NCBI GenBank assembly: GCA_020226215.1 | Contig: CM035233.1 | Location: forward strand, 74,963,317-75,027,316 | DNA from: Sindora glabra | Taxonomy: Eukaryota > Streptophyta > Magnoliopsida > Fabales > Fabaceae | DNA: 64,000 nucleotides | Reading direction: 5' to 3' | Shown: positions 37,886 through 50,100 of the stretch, piece by piece | How positions within the stretch are numbered: the stretch's first letter is position 1 | How the letters are laid out: every line of letters starts with the position of its first letter | Program-made: the position numbers and the translations under genes | Notes under the pieces: model-generated | The model's input: only the letters and a program-made list of their open reading frames with translations | What the model was told of the DNA's origin: nothing | The model's database searches: none

Positions 37886-39142
37886 CTTTCCTGCAAGTCA
37901 TGAATTAAGAAGAGAGTTAGTTTGGTTAGACACTTACCCTAGTTGGATATATCAATTATTGGTTAAATTCTGGTTTTTTAGGTGTGAAATTTGATCTTTT
38001 TGTTTAAAATAAAAAGTCATTTTTTTGTTTTGTATTGTCATTTCAGCTTATCATACAATATGTTATCATCTTTAGTTAAACTGATGAACATTGGAACAAA
38101 TTTCTACAATTTTACAAATATATGGATTTGGTTTCTCAGACTGAAAATTACACGGAAGGACTAAAAGAAAGCCTAAAGCCACATATCTCCCGCAATTGAG
38201 GTGATCATAGGATTGGGCAGAGCATAAATTTATCGGGTTACTTCATTAGACCATTGGCTGCCCAGGTCCCGTTATAATTTTATTCATTTAAAATTGTGTA
38301 CTCTTTTTAGTTAAAATATATAATCAGTTGGATAAAAGCAACTCTACGTAGTTAGACACACAAACTCTCTTCTGTAAATTTGTAGCTCTCTCTCTCACAC
38401 ACACACACTTAAATCCTGTGGAGTATTCATCTTTGACTGGGCTTTGCACATAGACAAAATTTTATTTGGGCCTAGACCTAAGAATTTTTAAAAACTTATA
38501 ACATATTTGAGATAATAAAATAGAATGAAAAGAATAAAAAAATGATTTGATAAGTACTATAAAAATGATTATTTAATAAGCGAGTTGTCTCTTTAGCATC
38601 TTTTGCGAAATTTCTTTTAAATACAATAAATCTTGATTTATATTTAAAAATAGATGTGAAAGTATCTTATTTTTTAATAAGTTAATAATGAGATATTTTC
38701 ACTTGTTTCAATAGAAAATATATTTCCAAGATTAATTTCATTTTACTTGAATTTATAATTATAAAACATCAAAATAACAAAATAATTTTTATTTGTTTAG
38801 GGTTAAACATGAATATTATAGTAGAAACAAATATTCTTTAATATAAAGAGTGAGATTTTTGTTCATCATCATACTATTATGTTTTTTTTATTCATAAGAT
38901 ATATATATAAATGATATAAAGTTTTCAAATTTTATGTAAATAAATAATTTTTTTTATAAAATATATCTTTCGACAAAAATAAATAAATATTTTTTTTACA
39001 AAAACATGTGAAAATGGTAGTGTAAAATATGAATGCCTTAGGTAAATAATATATAACATATCATTTTAAGTAAAGGTAAAGAGTCACAAAACACTAAATT
39101 TGCTATTTAGACTATGAGCTGCCTTGTCCAATCGAATTGTGG
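37886..39142. other. AT-rich spacer
   Basis: No gene is seen. A CT/CA compound microsatellite lies at 38386-38408. The region ends at the CTAG target site of the gag-only LTR element. The first few hundred bases upstream of 37885 may be the old promoter of pseudogene copy 2. Confidence 0.5.
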
Positions 39143-39146
39143 CTAG

Positions 39147-39912
39147 TGTCACAACTTAGCCTTGTGAACCAAATGACAAGGTAAACAAGTTTCAATTGGG
39201 ATGAAACTTAACAAATAAATCAAACATATGATGAAGGATTTATAACCTCAATTGGAACCAATTCAACTTGTATATTATTTTTTCTAATTTTTTTTGTGTT
39301 GGGACTTTGCTTGTAATTTTAACTAAGGTAACTTATCCAATGCAAGTAAGAAAAGCACATGGCTATGATCTTTGGATTTTTTATCTTTGTATCGGTGTGT
39401 TTTGATAGCAAAATTTCATCTAAAGTAAGGTGAAAAGCCTTTATGATGGTTTGGACAAAATATATTTATTCCTGCCAAACGGGGTTTTGCCTATAATGCT
39501 CTTTAAAGGGAGCTTAGTGACCTTGGTGGAAGCCTGATACTAGTATAAGGGTTGAAGTGTGCGACTTAGTGCCTCCCTTGCACACTACCAACATTGTAAC
39601 GAGACTTTATATTAATAATAGAAGTAGTTCCTTCTTCTAAAACACGTGTCCTAAATTTTAGTTACTTTTGGCTATATTTTTCCACATGTGTTAGCTATGC
39701 ATATTATACACCATTGTTACCATTCTATATATGTTGGTTGCCTATATATGATGCTTATATGCTTATGATTGCCCTAATTATGCTATGCTTATGTGTTTGA
39801 TCTATTAATTTTAAGCTTAGTTAGTGTATTAACTGATAAGCTAGCTTATTTCTCAGGTAGTAAAGGTTCAACCACTGCATGTCTTGACTATTGAGTTTAC
39901 TAGTTTGTGATA
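39147..39912 (+). repeat. 5' LTR of the gag-only element
   Basis: It starts TGTCACAACTTAGCC and ends TTTGTGATA, where the usual terminal CA has become TA. It aligns throughout with 41932-42723 (for example the CTTATCCAATGC and GTTAGCTATGCATATTATAC blocks). Confidence 0.88.
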
Positions 39913-39914
39913 TT

Positions 39915-39926
39915 TGGTATTAGAGT
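39915..39926 (+). promoter_or_regulatory. Decayed primer-binding site
   Basis: TGGTATTAGAGT differs from the initiator-Met PBS TGGTATCAGAGC by two C-to-T changes. Its place two bases after the LTR confirms the LTR boundary. Confidence 0.82.
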
Positions 39927-39977
39927 GTGGTTTGGACCACACCTATAAATTTTGCTGTTCTTATAAATATAACCACC

Positions 39978-41160
39978 ATGGCAAAAAAGATAATGAAGGC
40001 TAAACGCTTTGAAGCTATTGAAAATGCACTTGGGAGTCTCGAATATATTACGAAAACTGTAAGAAGCATGCAAATTGAGAAGATCCTTAAACTTTTTTAG
40101 AGGGCCCAAAGTTATGAAACTCTTGATCAATGAGTTAAGACTCTTAAAGTGAACAAATGGGTTGAAGGCTTAAAGAGTGGTAGTGCTCTACAAGTCAAAG
40201 ATTGGCTTGTTACAATTGAGAATACCCAACAATAACAGGGGGATGCTTTCAGGGGGCTTTGCAACGAGGTAAAGGATGTTGTAACGGCTCTTCAAATGAA
40301 GATAAGTAACCTTGCTACCAGTCTAAGGGTAATGATGATGGCTTTGGGTAACAATTTACCAGAAGGTGATGCCTTAGAGCGTAAGGGAAAGTGAAAGTCC
40401 CCGAACTTAGGCCATATGTGAGAGGGAAGGATGCTAAAAAGTTCGAGAATTTCTTATTTGATATTGGTCAATACTTTCAAGCTATGGGAATATATTCAAA
40501 TGAGTTTAAGCTCAATCAGGCCACTATATTCCTCACAAATTACACCAAGATCTAGTGGAAGATAAAATACCAAGATATTCAAGTAGTTAGGTATCACATT
40601 CATACTTAGAAAGAGTTAAAACAAGAATTAAAGGCGCACTTTTTTCTTGATAATGTCAACTACTTGGCAAAATGCAAGCTGCGATAGTTATGACAAACTA
40701 GCTCGATCCAAGACTATGTGAAGAAATTCACGACCATTATGTTGTGCATCCAAGATATTACTGAAAAGGATAAGCTCTTCTACTTTGTTAACAGTATTTC
40801 ATATGAAGTTATAATGGAAACTCAAAGGAGAAAGGTCTAAAGCCTTACTAAACCAGTGATTGCAGCAAATCACCTTTATGACTATAACATTGGTTTCCTT
40901 TCGAGTAAGAACTTACAAGGTGGTACCTTGAATTCTTTCAATGGGAATGGCGATATGTCTAATAAAAGGGATAAGTCCAAAAACGGAAGAGAGAATAGTA
41001 GTTCATCTTCCAATTCCCTAGGATCAGTACCATCTCAAGTTTCTAACAATAACAGGAAATCGAGGACTTTGTCATGTTTCTTATGTCATAAGCCACACAA
41101 AGTGGTGGATTACCCAAAGAAGTATACCTTAAATGTTATACAAGCTAAACCATAAGAGAA
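39978..41160 (+). pseudogene. Gag remnant of the LTR element
   Basis: It starts at ATGGCAAAAAAGATAATGAA (39978). Recognisable gag segments include ENALGSLEYI, KKFENFLFDIGQYFQAMGIY, FKLNQATIFLTNYTKI and HFFLDNVNYLAKCKL, spread over more than one frame. The last open part (40856-41155) holds a zinc-knuckle-like CFLCHKPHKVVDYPKK, in which the final Cys of CX2CX4HX4C is Tyr. Many TAG/TAA stops interrupt it. A further open frame at 41412-41705 (ARTRIMTLCSTLLAVIKG) is not recognised. Confidence 0.78.
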
Positions 41161-41931
41161 AGGGCAAAAGAACAATAAGAATGGTATTGAAGATTCTGAC
41201 AATAAAGATAGGTCTTATGTTAGGATTGGGGCAATATGGGTTCTAGACCCCAGAGAATAGTACCACTAACAACACAAAGCGGTAGGTCGTAATAGAAGCC
41301 TGCTACAATAAGCTTGATAGGTTAATGGAGTACCAGCTAACATTTCTTTTGCATGATCATGATCGAGAGAACAATCCTTCACTTAGGGGGTGCTACATCT
41401 AGTGAGATGTTTTGAGCAAGGTAAATCTTTTAGAAAGAGCTTATGAGATGCTAGTGGGCTTGTGTATATATTTGTATAGCTTTAAAGGAGAGCTTGCACA
41501 TAAATATTTTAGGATCGTATATGCTAACCCATTAAGTGCAGGAGCGAGTGTAGCTAGAACAAGAATAATGACTCTTTGTTCAACCTTATTGGCTGTGATA
41601 AAGGGACATCAGTTGGGTGTCAAAATTGAGTTCAACCATGTTCGAGATTTCAAGATGCTACAATGGCGGAAGATTTCTTCATCAACAACTACCTTGGAGA
41701 GATAAGCCAAAAGGAAGTCAAAGGAGGAGCTAAAGTGGGGCAGACTAAAGACTTTCTAAGAATCTTAGTCAGACTAAGGTGTTAAAGATAAATTGCTTAT
41801 TGGCAAAACTCATGTGGATAAACAAAAAGATCAAGTGAGGAGCTCAAGGAAAGTAAACTGAAGATACTTATGGAAGTTATATTAGACTAAATCATCAATG
41901 AGGACATTAATGTTATTTAAATAGGGGAGAA

Positions 41932-42723
41932 TATTATAAGTTGGCCTTGTGAATCAAATAACTAGGCAAATGAGCTCCGATTAGGATGAAACTTGGTAGA
42001 TAAATTAAGCATATGATGGAAGGCTTGTAGCTTACATTTGGGATTAATTCGACTTGTGTATTATTTTTATTAATTTTTCCCAAATGGGGACTTTATTTGT
42101 AATTTTGACTAAGGTAACTTATCCAATGCGAGTAAAAAAGTACATGATTGTGATCTTTGAATTTTTATCTTTATATTGATATATTTTAGTAGTAAAATTC
42201 CACTTGGAGTAAAGTGAAAAACCTTTATAATGGTTCAAAAAAAGTATGTCTACTTTCATCAGATGAGATTTTACTTATAATGCTTTTTAAGGGGGAGTGT
42301 TTAGTAACGTTGGCAGAAGCCTAGCACTAGTCTAAGGGCTAGAATGTCAATGCTTGCTTTGAACACTACTAACATTCTAATGAGGCTTTATATTATTAAT
42401 AGAAGTAACCTTTTCTTCTAAAATGTGTGTCCTGAATTTTAGTCGCTTTTGGCTGCATTTTGCTGCATGTGTTAGCTATGCATATTATACACCATTGTTG
42501 CCTTTTTATATATGTTAGTTGCCTACATATGATGCTTATATGTGTTATTTGCTTATATATAATGCTTATAGGCTTATGATTGCTTTGATTGTACTATGCT
42601 TGTGTGTTTAATCTGTTAATTCTAAGCTTGGTTGGTATATTAACTGGTAGGCTAGCTTATTCCTCGGGTGGTGAAAGTTTAAGCATCATATATTTTGACT
42701 ATTAAGTTTACCAATTCGTGACA
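41932..42723 (+). repeat. 3' LTR of the gag-only element
   Basis: It starts TATTATAAGTTGGCC, which is TGTCACAAGTTGGCC after G-to-A and C-to-T changes, and ends ATTCGTGACA. It is 26 bp longer than the 5' copy, largely through an extra TATATGTGTTATTTGCTTA-like repeat near 42540. AATAGGGGAGAA immediately upstream (about 41920-41931) is the likely polypurine tract. Confidence 0.86.
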
Positions 42724-43004
42724 CTAGCATGTGGCTTTGTTAAATAGGATAGACAAAATTAGCCATTCGGAAGTAGAGTTCTAGACTTTAGCAATATGAG
42801 GAAATGAAAATGGAAACTCAGAATGTACCTTGAGTAGCAAAAAATAGTCTGGCAAGTAATAAATGGCATACGTAAGACACAAAGGTTGCTAGCTTTATGT
42901 TTTAATAAGAATCACATATATTACATTAAATATGCATATTATTTCATTAAGTTATATTGTTAACATTTTTTACAATGAATTTTTTTCCTTAGATCTTACA
43001 TTTA

Positions 43005-44811
43005 TAGAGGAACAATTACAAAATCATGTTCTAGCTGACATTAAAAAAAAAAAGAAACAATGGTCACAATTTATGTGACTTCCTTCCAATGTTAGTTCCA
43101 GATTTGAATGATCTTACTCAGATACAGAATCAATTGGTAACATTGTGAAAGTTTGAAACTGGAAGCAACAAAATTCTTGAATTCAATAACATTTGAGCAA
43201 AAATAAGTTTTTTTAACACTTTGATAAATGTTGTTAAATCTAGGAATGGTGGTGTTTACTTTCTCTATAGATATGGAGGTACTGGTAAGATATACATATG
43301 GAAGGCTTTAACTGTTTCTTTGAGAGTTAAAGGTAAAATTGTATTAATTGTTGCTTCTAGTGGTATTGCATATATTTTATTACTAGGTTGACGAACAACT
43401 CATTCAAAATTTGCTATTCCATTGGATATCAATAAAGATTCTACATGCAACATAAAATAAGGAAATTCTCGGGAAAATTTGTTACATTTAACTAATCTTA
43501 TAATATTGAATGAAGCTCTAATGATTCATAAATTTTGTGTTAAAGCTTTAGACAAAACACTTAGAGATATTCTCTAATTTGATAATCCAAATAGTGATAC
43601 TCTACCTTTTAGAGGTAAAATAGTTATTTCTTATGATGATTTTAGATAGATTCTTCATGTAATACCAAGGGGCAATCATTCAAGTATTGTAAATGCAAGT
43701 CTGAACTCATCTTACTTATGGGATTATTATCATGTATTGACTTTAATCAAGAATATGCATATCCAACAAAATTCTTGCTCTCCTTTAAAACTTGAAAAAT
43801 TGCAGGAATTCTTAGAATGGATTTTAAAACTTAGGGATGGAAAGCTTGAAGAATCAAATGATGGAATGGTTGATATAGATATTCCAGATGATCTCTTGAT
43901 TAAAGACTTCTGTGATCCAATTCAAGCCATTATTCAATTAACATATCCTGATTTGATGTAAACCATTGACAATAAAGTTGTCTTATGTGATTCAGCAATT
44001 CTCTACCTAAGACTTAACATTATGGATAAGGTGAATTCTTGCATTCTATCTTTGATTGAAAATGATGAAAAAGAATACTTGAATTTTAACTTAATATGCA
44101 AAATAAGCTATAATAAATCATATCAAGTTAATCTATTAACTCCAAAATTTCTCAATGACATACATTGTTCTAGTATGCCAAGTCACAATTTTAAACTGAA
44201 AATTGGTGTTCTTATTATGCTTAAGCGTAATATAGGCCAATCCAATGGTCTTTGCAATAGGACAAGATTATTAGTCATACAACGACTAATCATGTAATAA
44301 AAACTGAAGTTTTAACAAGGACAAATATTGGGTCAAAAGTTTTCATACCAAGACTGCTTCTTAGTCCAACTCAATATAAATGGCCATTCAAATTGAAAAT
44401 ATGATAATTTTTTGTCACGAGTTCATATGCAATGTCAATTAATAATAGTTAAAGACAATCATTGAAGAAAATTGGGCTATATCTACAAAAATTTATCTTT
44501 AGCCATAAATAACTATAGGTTATTGTATCTAGAATTAAAAGTAAAGAAGGATTGAAGATCTTGAAAATGACAAAGAGAATGGAAATTCAAAAATTACAAC
44601 AAATGTTATATTCAAAAAAAAAATTCAAAAATTATAAAGGTTGGTAAGTACACTTTTAAGCATCTGTCTACTAAAAATCAGAAAAAAAAAATTGGACTTA
44701 AATATCTATATAAATTATGTTCATTTTTCTATCGCATATTACAATATAATTTAGTTCTTATTTTACAATGAACACATTTGTAGCCCGTGTATTGCAGCGG
44801 CAACAAACTAG
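43005..44811 (+). mobile_element. Helitron remnant with PIF1-like helicase
   Basis: Coding traces of a Helitron PIF1 helicase domain run on the plus strand. They include EEQLQNHVLADI, DFLPMLVPDLNDL, the Walker A region YRYGGTGKIYIWKAL, ASSGIA, TTHSKFAIPLDINKDSTCNI, HKFCVKALDKT and DIDIPDDLLI. Walker A ends in GKI, not GKT, and stops and frameshifts are common. The 3' end has the Helitron form: a GCCCGTG...CAGCGGC imperfect hairpin (44783-44801), then ACAAACTAG ending at 44811. No Rep/HUH domain and no 5' TC end were found, so this is the 3' part of an element. Confidence 0.85.
44783..44811 (+). terminator. Helitron 3' terminal hairpin and CTAG end
   Basis: GCCCGTG (44783-44789) pairs imperfectly with CAGCGGC (44795-44801), followed ten bases later by CTAG. 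Helitrons terminate with a hairpin 10-12 bp before CTRR. The base after CTAG is A, not the expected T of an A/T insertion site. Confidence 0.65.
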
Positions 44812-47082
44812 AATTATATAATGGAAATGATCAGCTGCTTTTCTAAGGTGTGGATGACCGGCGTATGAAATATCGATGGAATGGCATTACATGCAAGTTA
44901 CTATGCCCCAACGCGATATCCAAAGGCCCAAACATGACATCTTCCCATGTCTTTATCTTACGTGGTGAATTATTGTTGCCGAGACGCCATTTCCTCTTTT
45001 TGTCTTCATCTGATCCGAACCCAAGGCTCCCATCGCACTGGATAGAATGTTGTCGTGCCCAAAACTCTTCTGCTTGTGAGATTTATTTCCGTCAGGATCA
45101 CTTTCCGATGAAAATTTTGACCGTACTGATACTGGCAGAAAGTACGCTGATTTTGAAGAATTTTACTTATTAATGCTGTCTATTAATTAGAAGAAATTCA
45201 AATTTTAAAAATCATATTTATTGAGGGAAAATAAATCCATTAATATCTTATTTTTGGAATAATTTTTCACCACACTTAATAATCTATAAAAAAAATTTCA
45301 CAAAAATTAAAAAAATGGACAAAACTAAGTTGGTCAAGAAAACAACTTACACAACTTATTTAAAATTAAATATTATTGGCATTTTTAAAAGTGCAATAGT
45401 ACTCAAAATTATTTTAAAAGTTTTATTCTTATCATATTTGGAACTTAAACTTAAATTTAAAATTATATATATTAAGTAAATTGTCATTAATATTATTATT
45501 AAAAAAATTAAATTGTGAGAATAACAAATTTTTCTGCATCTCACATGTAATATTTTTTAATCCTTAACATTGAAGTTCATAAATCATTCAAATGAGAATA
45601 TTAAATCGTTGATTTATTAAAATATAATAAAAAAATATTTATATAGAGTTACATAAAATTAGAGGATTTTCCCCGACGCGCGGTGGGCATAACGAGTTAG
45701 AGTGCAAGATTAAACAAGGGAACTGTTGGTAACTTGGTTGGTGGAGGACCATGCCATACAATTTAGTAATTTTCGATTTGAAAAAACTATATAATTAGAT
45801 TATGCCTAAGGACTTCATATGATACTTATTTTAAAAATTATAATTCTTATATAAAAATAAAAAAATTAAAATATTTTTGTGAGATATTATATAATAGAAT
45901 TATGATTTTTTTTACTTCCTACAATAAAAAATGATAATTTTATAGAATTTTACTTGCGGCAAATATAAAAAAAAATTATTACCGCATTAAATTAAATTTG
46001 CTATGCAAAGAAATTACAAATTTATGCTTTTTTATGAAAGATAATTATAGGATTTTATAATTTTTTTAATAAATATTGCAAGTCTTGCAAGCATACATTC
46101 TTTTTTTGGCTACTAAGATAAAAACAAATTAATCAAGCTAAACCTTAATATAAATATACCAAACCTATTTCAAAATTTGCTGTCCTAGTTTACTACCCGT
46201 TTGTAAATCAAAATTTTGGCTTAACCTAATTTATTTATAAAATTTAAGAAACCTAACTTTAACTTATTGGTTTGTTTAAATCTAACTATTAAAATCTAAA
46301 TGAATTATTAATAAACTGATAAATAACTTTAAGTATATATGTCATAAATAGATTCTTTATAAAAAAAGAATAATAATTTTATTAAATAAATAAAGCATTG
46401 AATAAAATTTTATCTCTATTTTTGTAAAAATCTTAATAATTTAATAAAATAAACTATAATCATATTTATTTAAAATATAAAAATTAAATAATATAATAAT
46501 ACAAACTCATCACTCACAAATTTTAAAATTGGAGAATATTAATAAGTGAATTAAACAAGAAAAATATGATAAATAATAAAAATATAGTAACAATTATTAT
46601 ATAATTAGTTAATTAATTAAAGTGGACTAAGTTAGCGTAATAAACTAGTTAAATAAGTCGATCTAATAAATTAACAAACTAAGCTATAAGCTAGACTTCT
46701 TTAATAAATAAGTTAATATATTGAAATATGCTTAATTTATTTAATTAAATAAACAAACTAAACAAAACACCGATTTATTTCCACCCCTATTGGCTACTAT
46801 ATTATCCATAACAATCAAACGGCGTTACTACAGACCAGGCAGTAGGCACGCTCGCATATTCATGCTGTCCAAGAGAAGATTGAAAGACCACTACGGGATT
46901 TCCCTCGATTAAACCGTAGCAGAGCATTTGACTTGAATATATATTGTTCATATAATTTGAACTCAACGATTTAAATTGAGACTTCAATTCTATTTTTATT
47001 TATTTGTTTGGAGACTGCTCACAGTCCCAAAAACAAAAAGCACAGAGGATATTGCCTTATCATGTTGAGTAGGATAAGGAGG
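44812..47082. other. AT-rich spacer between Helitron and array copy 3
   Basis: A 107-codon open frame at 44850-45173 (plus) lies in a less AT-rich patch and is unrecognised; a stranded exon is possible but unproved. From 45180 to 46800 the DNA is A/T-dominated with no gene. The last about 100 bp lie downstream of the copy 3 stop codon. Confidence 0.5.
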
Positions 47083-50000
47083 TTAGTCAAATGTCATTTG
47101 TTCAGCCTCATGCCTGATGGATTCAAACAACGGAGAAGATAGATAACGCTCTCCAAAACTGGGGAATATCACCTGCACAGCAACCAGAGTGTTGGATTTC
47201 TCATGCATATATTATAGACTACGAGTTCACAACATTTTTATCACTTCCACTTACGTTATAGCAACATTTTCACCATCAGGAAAAACATACAGGAACAGAA
47301 TTGATATCAATTTCTCCAAGACGGTACTCTAAATTATTCATGTTTATCAATTTAGAGAGGAGGACAATACTTACAACAATGAGCTTTCCCTCATTTTCTG
47401 GCCTCTTCCCCAACTTTATTGCTGCAGCTGCAGCAGCTCCAGATGAAATGCCCATCTGTAAGAAAAAATAAGACACGGTTTTACAATCAGCATGAAGTGG
47501 CATTTTGACCGGCTGCAACAAGATATTAGAGACTCTATACTTAGGCTCCATTTGTTTTAGTGAAAAATATTTTTTGTAAGAATATAATTATATATTGTTA
47601 AGATAGCAGAAAACATCCTATATATATTCCATACTTAATTTAAAAAGTTTGATGGAAGACAATATTTTTCCTTTTTCAAAGAAGAAGTTGTTTTCCTTCA
47701 TCACTATAACTTTAGATATCATTTTTTCAGCAATAAGGTAAGGAGAAAATCTGCCACTCCTTTAAGCATATAGAAGCACATGAGGTTTTCCTGCAGAATA
47801 TGTCTTCCAATTTTCAAAAAACAAATGGACCCTTAATCGAAATAAAATACAGAAATCTCTGTGTTACCATACCAGCAAACCTTCTTTCAAGGCAAGCAGC
47901 TTAGCAATTTCTATAGCTTCCTCACTTGTTACCTATAAGTTTGCATAAACAGTATGGAAGAAGAAGCCCTTTGCAGTAGAAGTTAGCAGAGAAGACATTT
48001 GTATTTGTCTTTTGTATATTGAACATAAAACACATGTATTTCCATGGAACCTTGATATGCTTTTAAGTATAAACAAAAAAGCACGCTAAAATGTCATTTG
48101 ATTCATATATCACTGATCTGTTATTCATAATGATGTGCCAACGACCTGACAAAATCTACAAAAATGGAAATCATACTTTCACTGTGAATGCCAGACTAGT
48201 CAAATTTGAATGGCAACGTTATTAGAATCAATGACTACCTGAATAACCTCATCGAGCATATTGACATCCAGCACATTGGGTATGATACCAGCACCAATTC
48301 CTTGGATTAGGTGCTTGCCTTTGATGCATGTCAGATGATGCAAGAGACCAGTCAGGAAACAGTCTCAAATTGTTATTAAAAGGTTTTGCTTAAGATAAAA
48401 GAACAACGCTAAAGATTTCTCTCTGTCATCTGTCAATGATACATATAAGGACTTCTTCTAACTATAACTCATCAGGGCCAGATTAATAGGAAACTCGTTT
48501 ATCAAAACATTTTGGTCTAGCTTCAAACTTCCAACGCATATACAAATCAAGAATTCAAGAGGAAGAGTCTGGGGGAGCAAAAGCCTGCAAGTTTTGTTTT
48601 GAACCATTTTCAACAGAACAAATTTTAATACTAGTACAATCTCATAAACCATTTTTCTTCCTTTCTCTTGTAGGACCAGGGAGGAAGAATCAGGAGACTT
48701 CCATGCCTTTCTTAGAGAATAATGGTCCATTTTACAAGACAACGATGCTTAAAGTAGAAGGAAAAAGCAGTAAGGAGAGCTAAGGAAGAATTAGTAGATA
48801 TACAGATTAGTAAAATTCACCTCGCGGTCCTCCAGTCAAAACTGCATTTTCAGCTGGCTCTACTCCATACACCTAGATAAAAGCAGAAATTAATATGTTA
48901 ACATGAATATAGATGTTTTTCTCTTTAATCTCTCTCAGGCCAAATAGCATGCATGGAAGACAAATTAAACCTTGATCTCTGGGTTTTTCTCCTTGAGATA
49001 TTTTCCGGCACCAGTTACAGTACCCCCAGTTCCTATCCCAGCAACTAAGGCATCGACCTTGCCTCCTGAATCTCGCCAAATCTCAGGGCCAGTGGTCTCA
49101 TAATGAATCTAGAAGGATAAGAAAAGGATCAGTTGCTAGTACACTAAAAAGACAACCAAATAACAAATATATTGATTATAAGAGACTATCCAATACCGCA
49201 GGATTGGTAGGATTGTCAAATTGATTGAGCATATAACTATCAGGTGTCTTGCTCATTAGCTCCTCAGCCTTCTGAAAAACCCCATCAATACCTTTGGCAG
49301 GGTCCGTCACCCATACCTCAGCTCCAAAGGCTCGGAGTACAATTCTTCTCTCAAGACTCACATAAGCTGGCATAGTCACTATAAGTTTATAGCCCTTCAG
49401 TGCTGCTATGAACGCCAACCCAATGCCGGTGTTACCACTTGTGGGCTCAATCAGCACAGTCTTTTACCCCCGAAGTTAAGCATATCCATAATGATAAGAC
49501 ATCTTTAGACCACAATTTTTACTATTTCAAAAGAATGGGGGCAAGCAGTGACATGGGACTTGAAGTGAATCAATAAGTACTATTAATAGTTCAAAGAAAA
49601 GCTACATCTAATGTTGCGGGCTTGATGCCATATAGAAATTATGTACATATGAGAAGTCAAAATGACTAACCTTTCCAGGTGTAATTAGGCCCTTATCCTC
49701 AGCATCCTTGATCATGCTGAAGGCTATCCTGATTGACAAAAGGAAGATTGTTTTTATTAATTCTCCACGGAATTCCAATAGACATCAAGTTTTGGAGTGC
49801 TTTATTTCTCCAGTTAGTAAAAGAGAAAGGAATAGCCTGCCTGTCTTTGACACTAGAGCAGGGTTCCATGGACTCCAGCTTGGCAGCGATACGTGCTACA
49901 CAACCATCCACTATCTGGTTCAGATAAACCATTGGAGTATTACCTATTAACTGCACAAATAAGAAGAGAACAGAAATTGAGAAAAAAATAAAAATACTGC

Positions 50001-50100
50001 AACTATTGCAAAACAGAAAGGACAGCAAATGCAGATGTTACAGAAACAAACGACATATTACTTCAGTGGCATCTTTCTTGATTGCACATTTCGGCTCCAT
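47083..50100 (-). CDS. Cysteine synthase / O-acetylserine (thiol)lyase, CYSD-like, array copy 3
   Basis: Same enzyme class as copy 1. Ten exons join in frame to 323 residues: 50062-50100, 49841-49950, 49671-49728, 49197-49460, 48971-49108, 48821-48872, 48239-48318, 47873-47932, 47375-47455 and 47083-47172. Exon lengths equal those of copy 1 exactly. CSSVKDR (K48), PTSGNTG and GTGGT are intact. Points of difference: the loop after VEP reads TGGPRG against SGGQPG in copy 1, exon 4 ends NPTNPA where the family has NPANPK, and the intron 3 acceptor is AAAG with a weak pyrimidine tract. The exon 2 donor is GC. These may tune or reduce splicing or activity, but the reading frame is open throughout. 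A cytosolic product is expected. Confidence 0.9.

Larger units (their letters stand above)
39147..42723 (+). mobile_element. Gag-only LTR retrotransposon (TR-GAG-like)
   Basis: A 3.58-kb element with two LTRs of 766 and 792 bp. The outer ends form TGTCAC...GTGACA, and the flanking target duplication is CTAG (39143-39146 and 42724-42727). A decayed initiator-Met PBS follows the 5' LTR, and a purine stretch precedes the 3' LTR. The 2.0-kb interior reads as gag with a zinc-knuckle-like motif. No protease, RT, RNase H or integrase is visible. This matches the non-autonomous plant class known as TR-GAG, which depends on pol from a partner element. Stops show that this copy is dead. Confidence 0.88.

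Noticed and set aside
46802..46987. 61-codon minus-strand open frame downstream of copy 3
   Set aside because: No recognisable domain and no spliced extension; lies in AT-rich downstream DNA.
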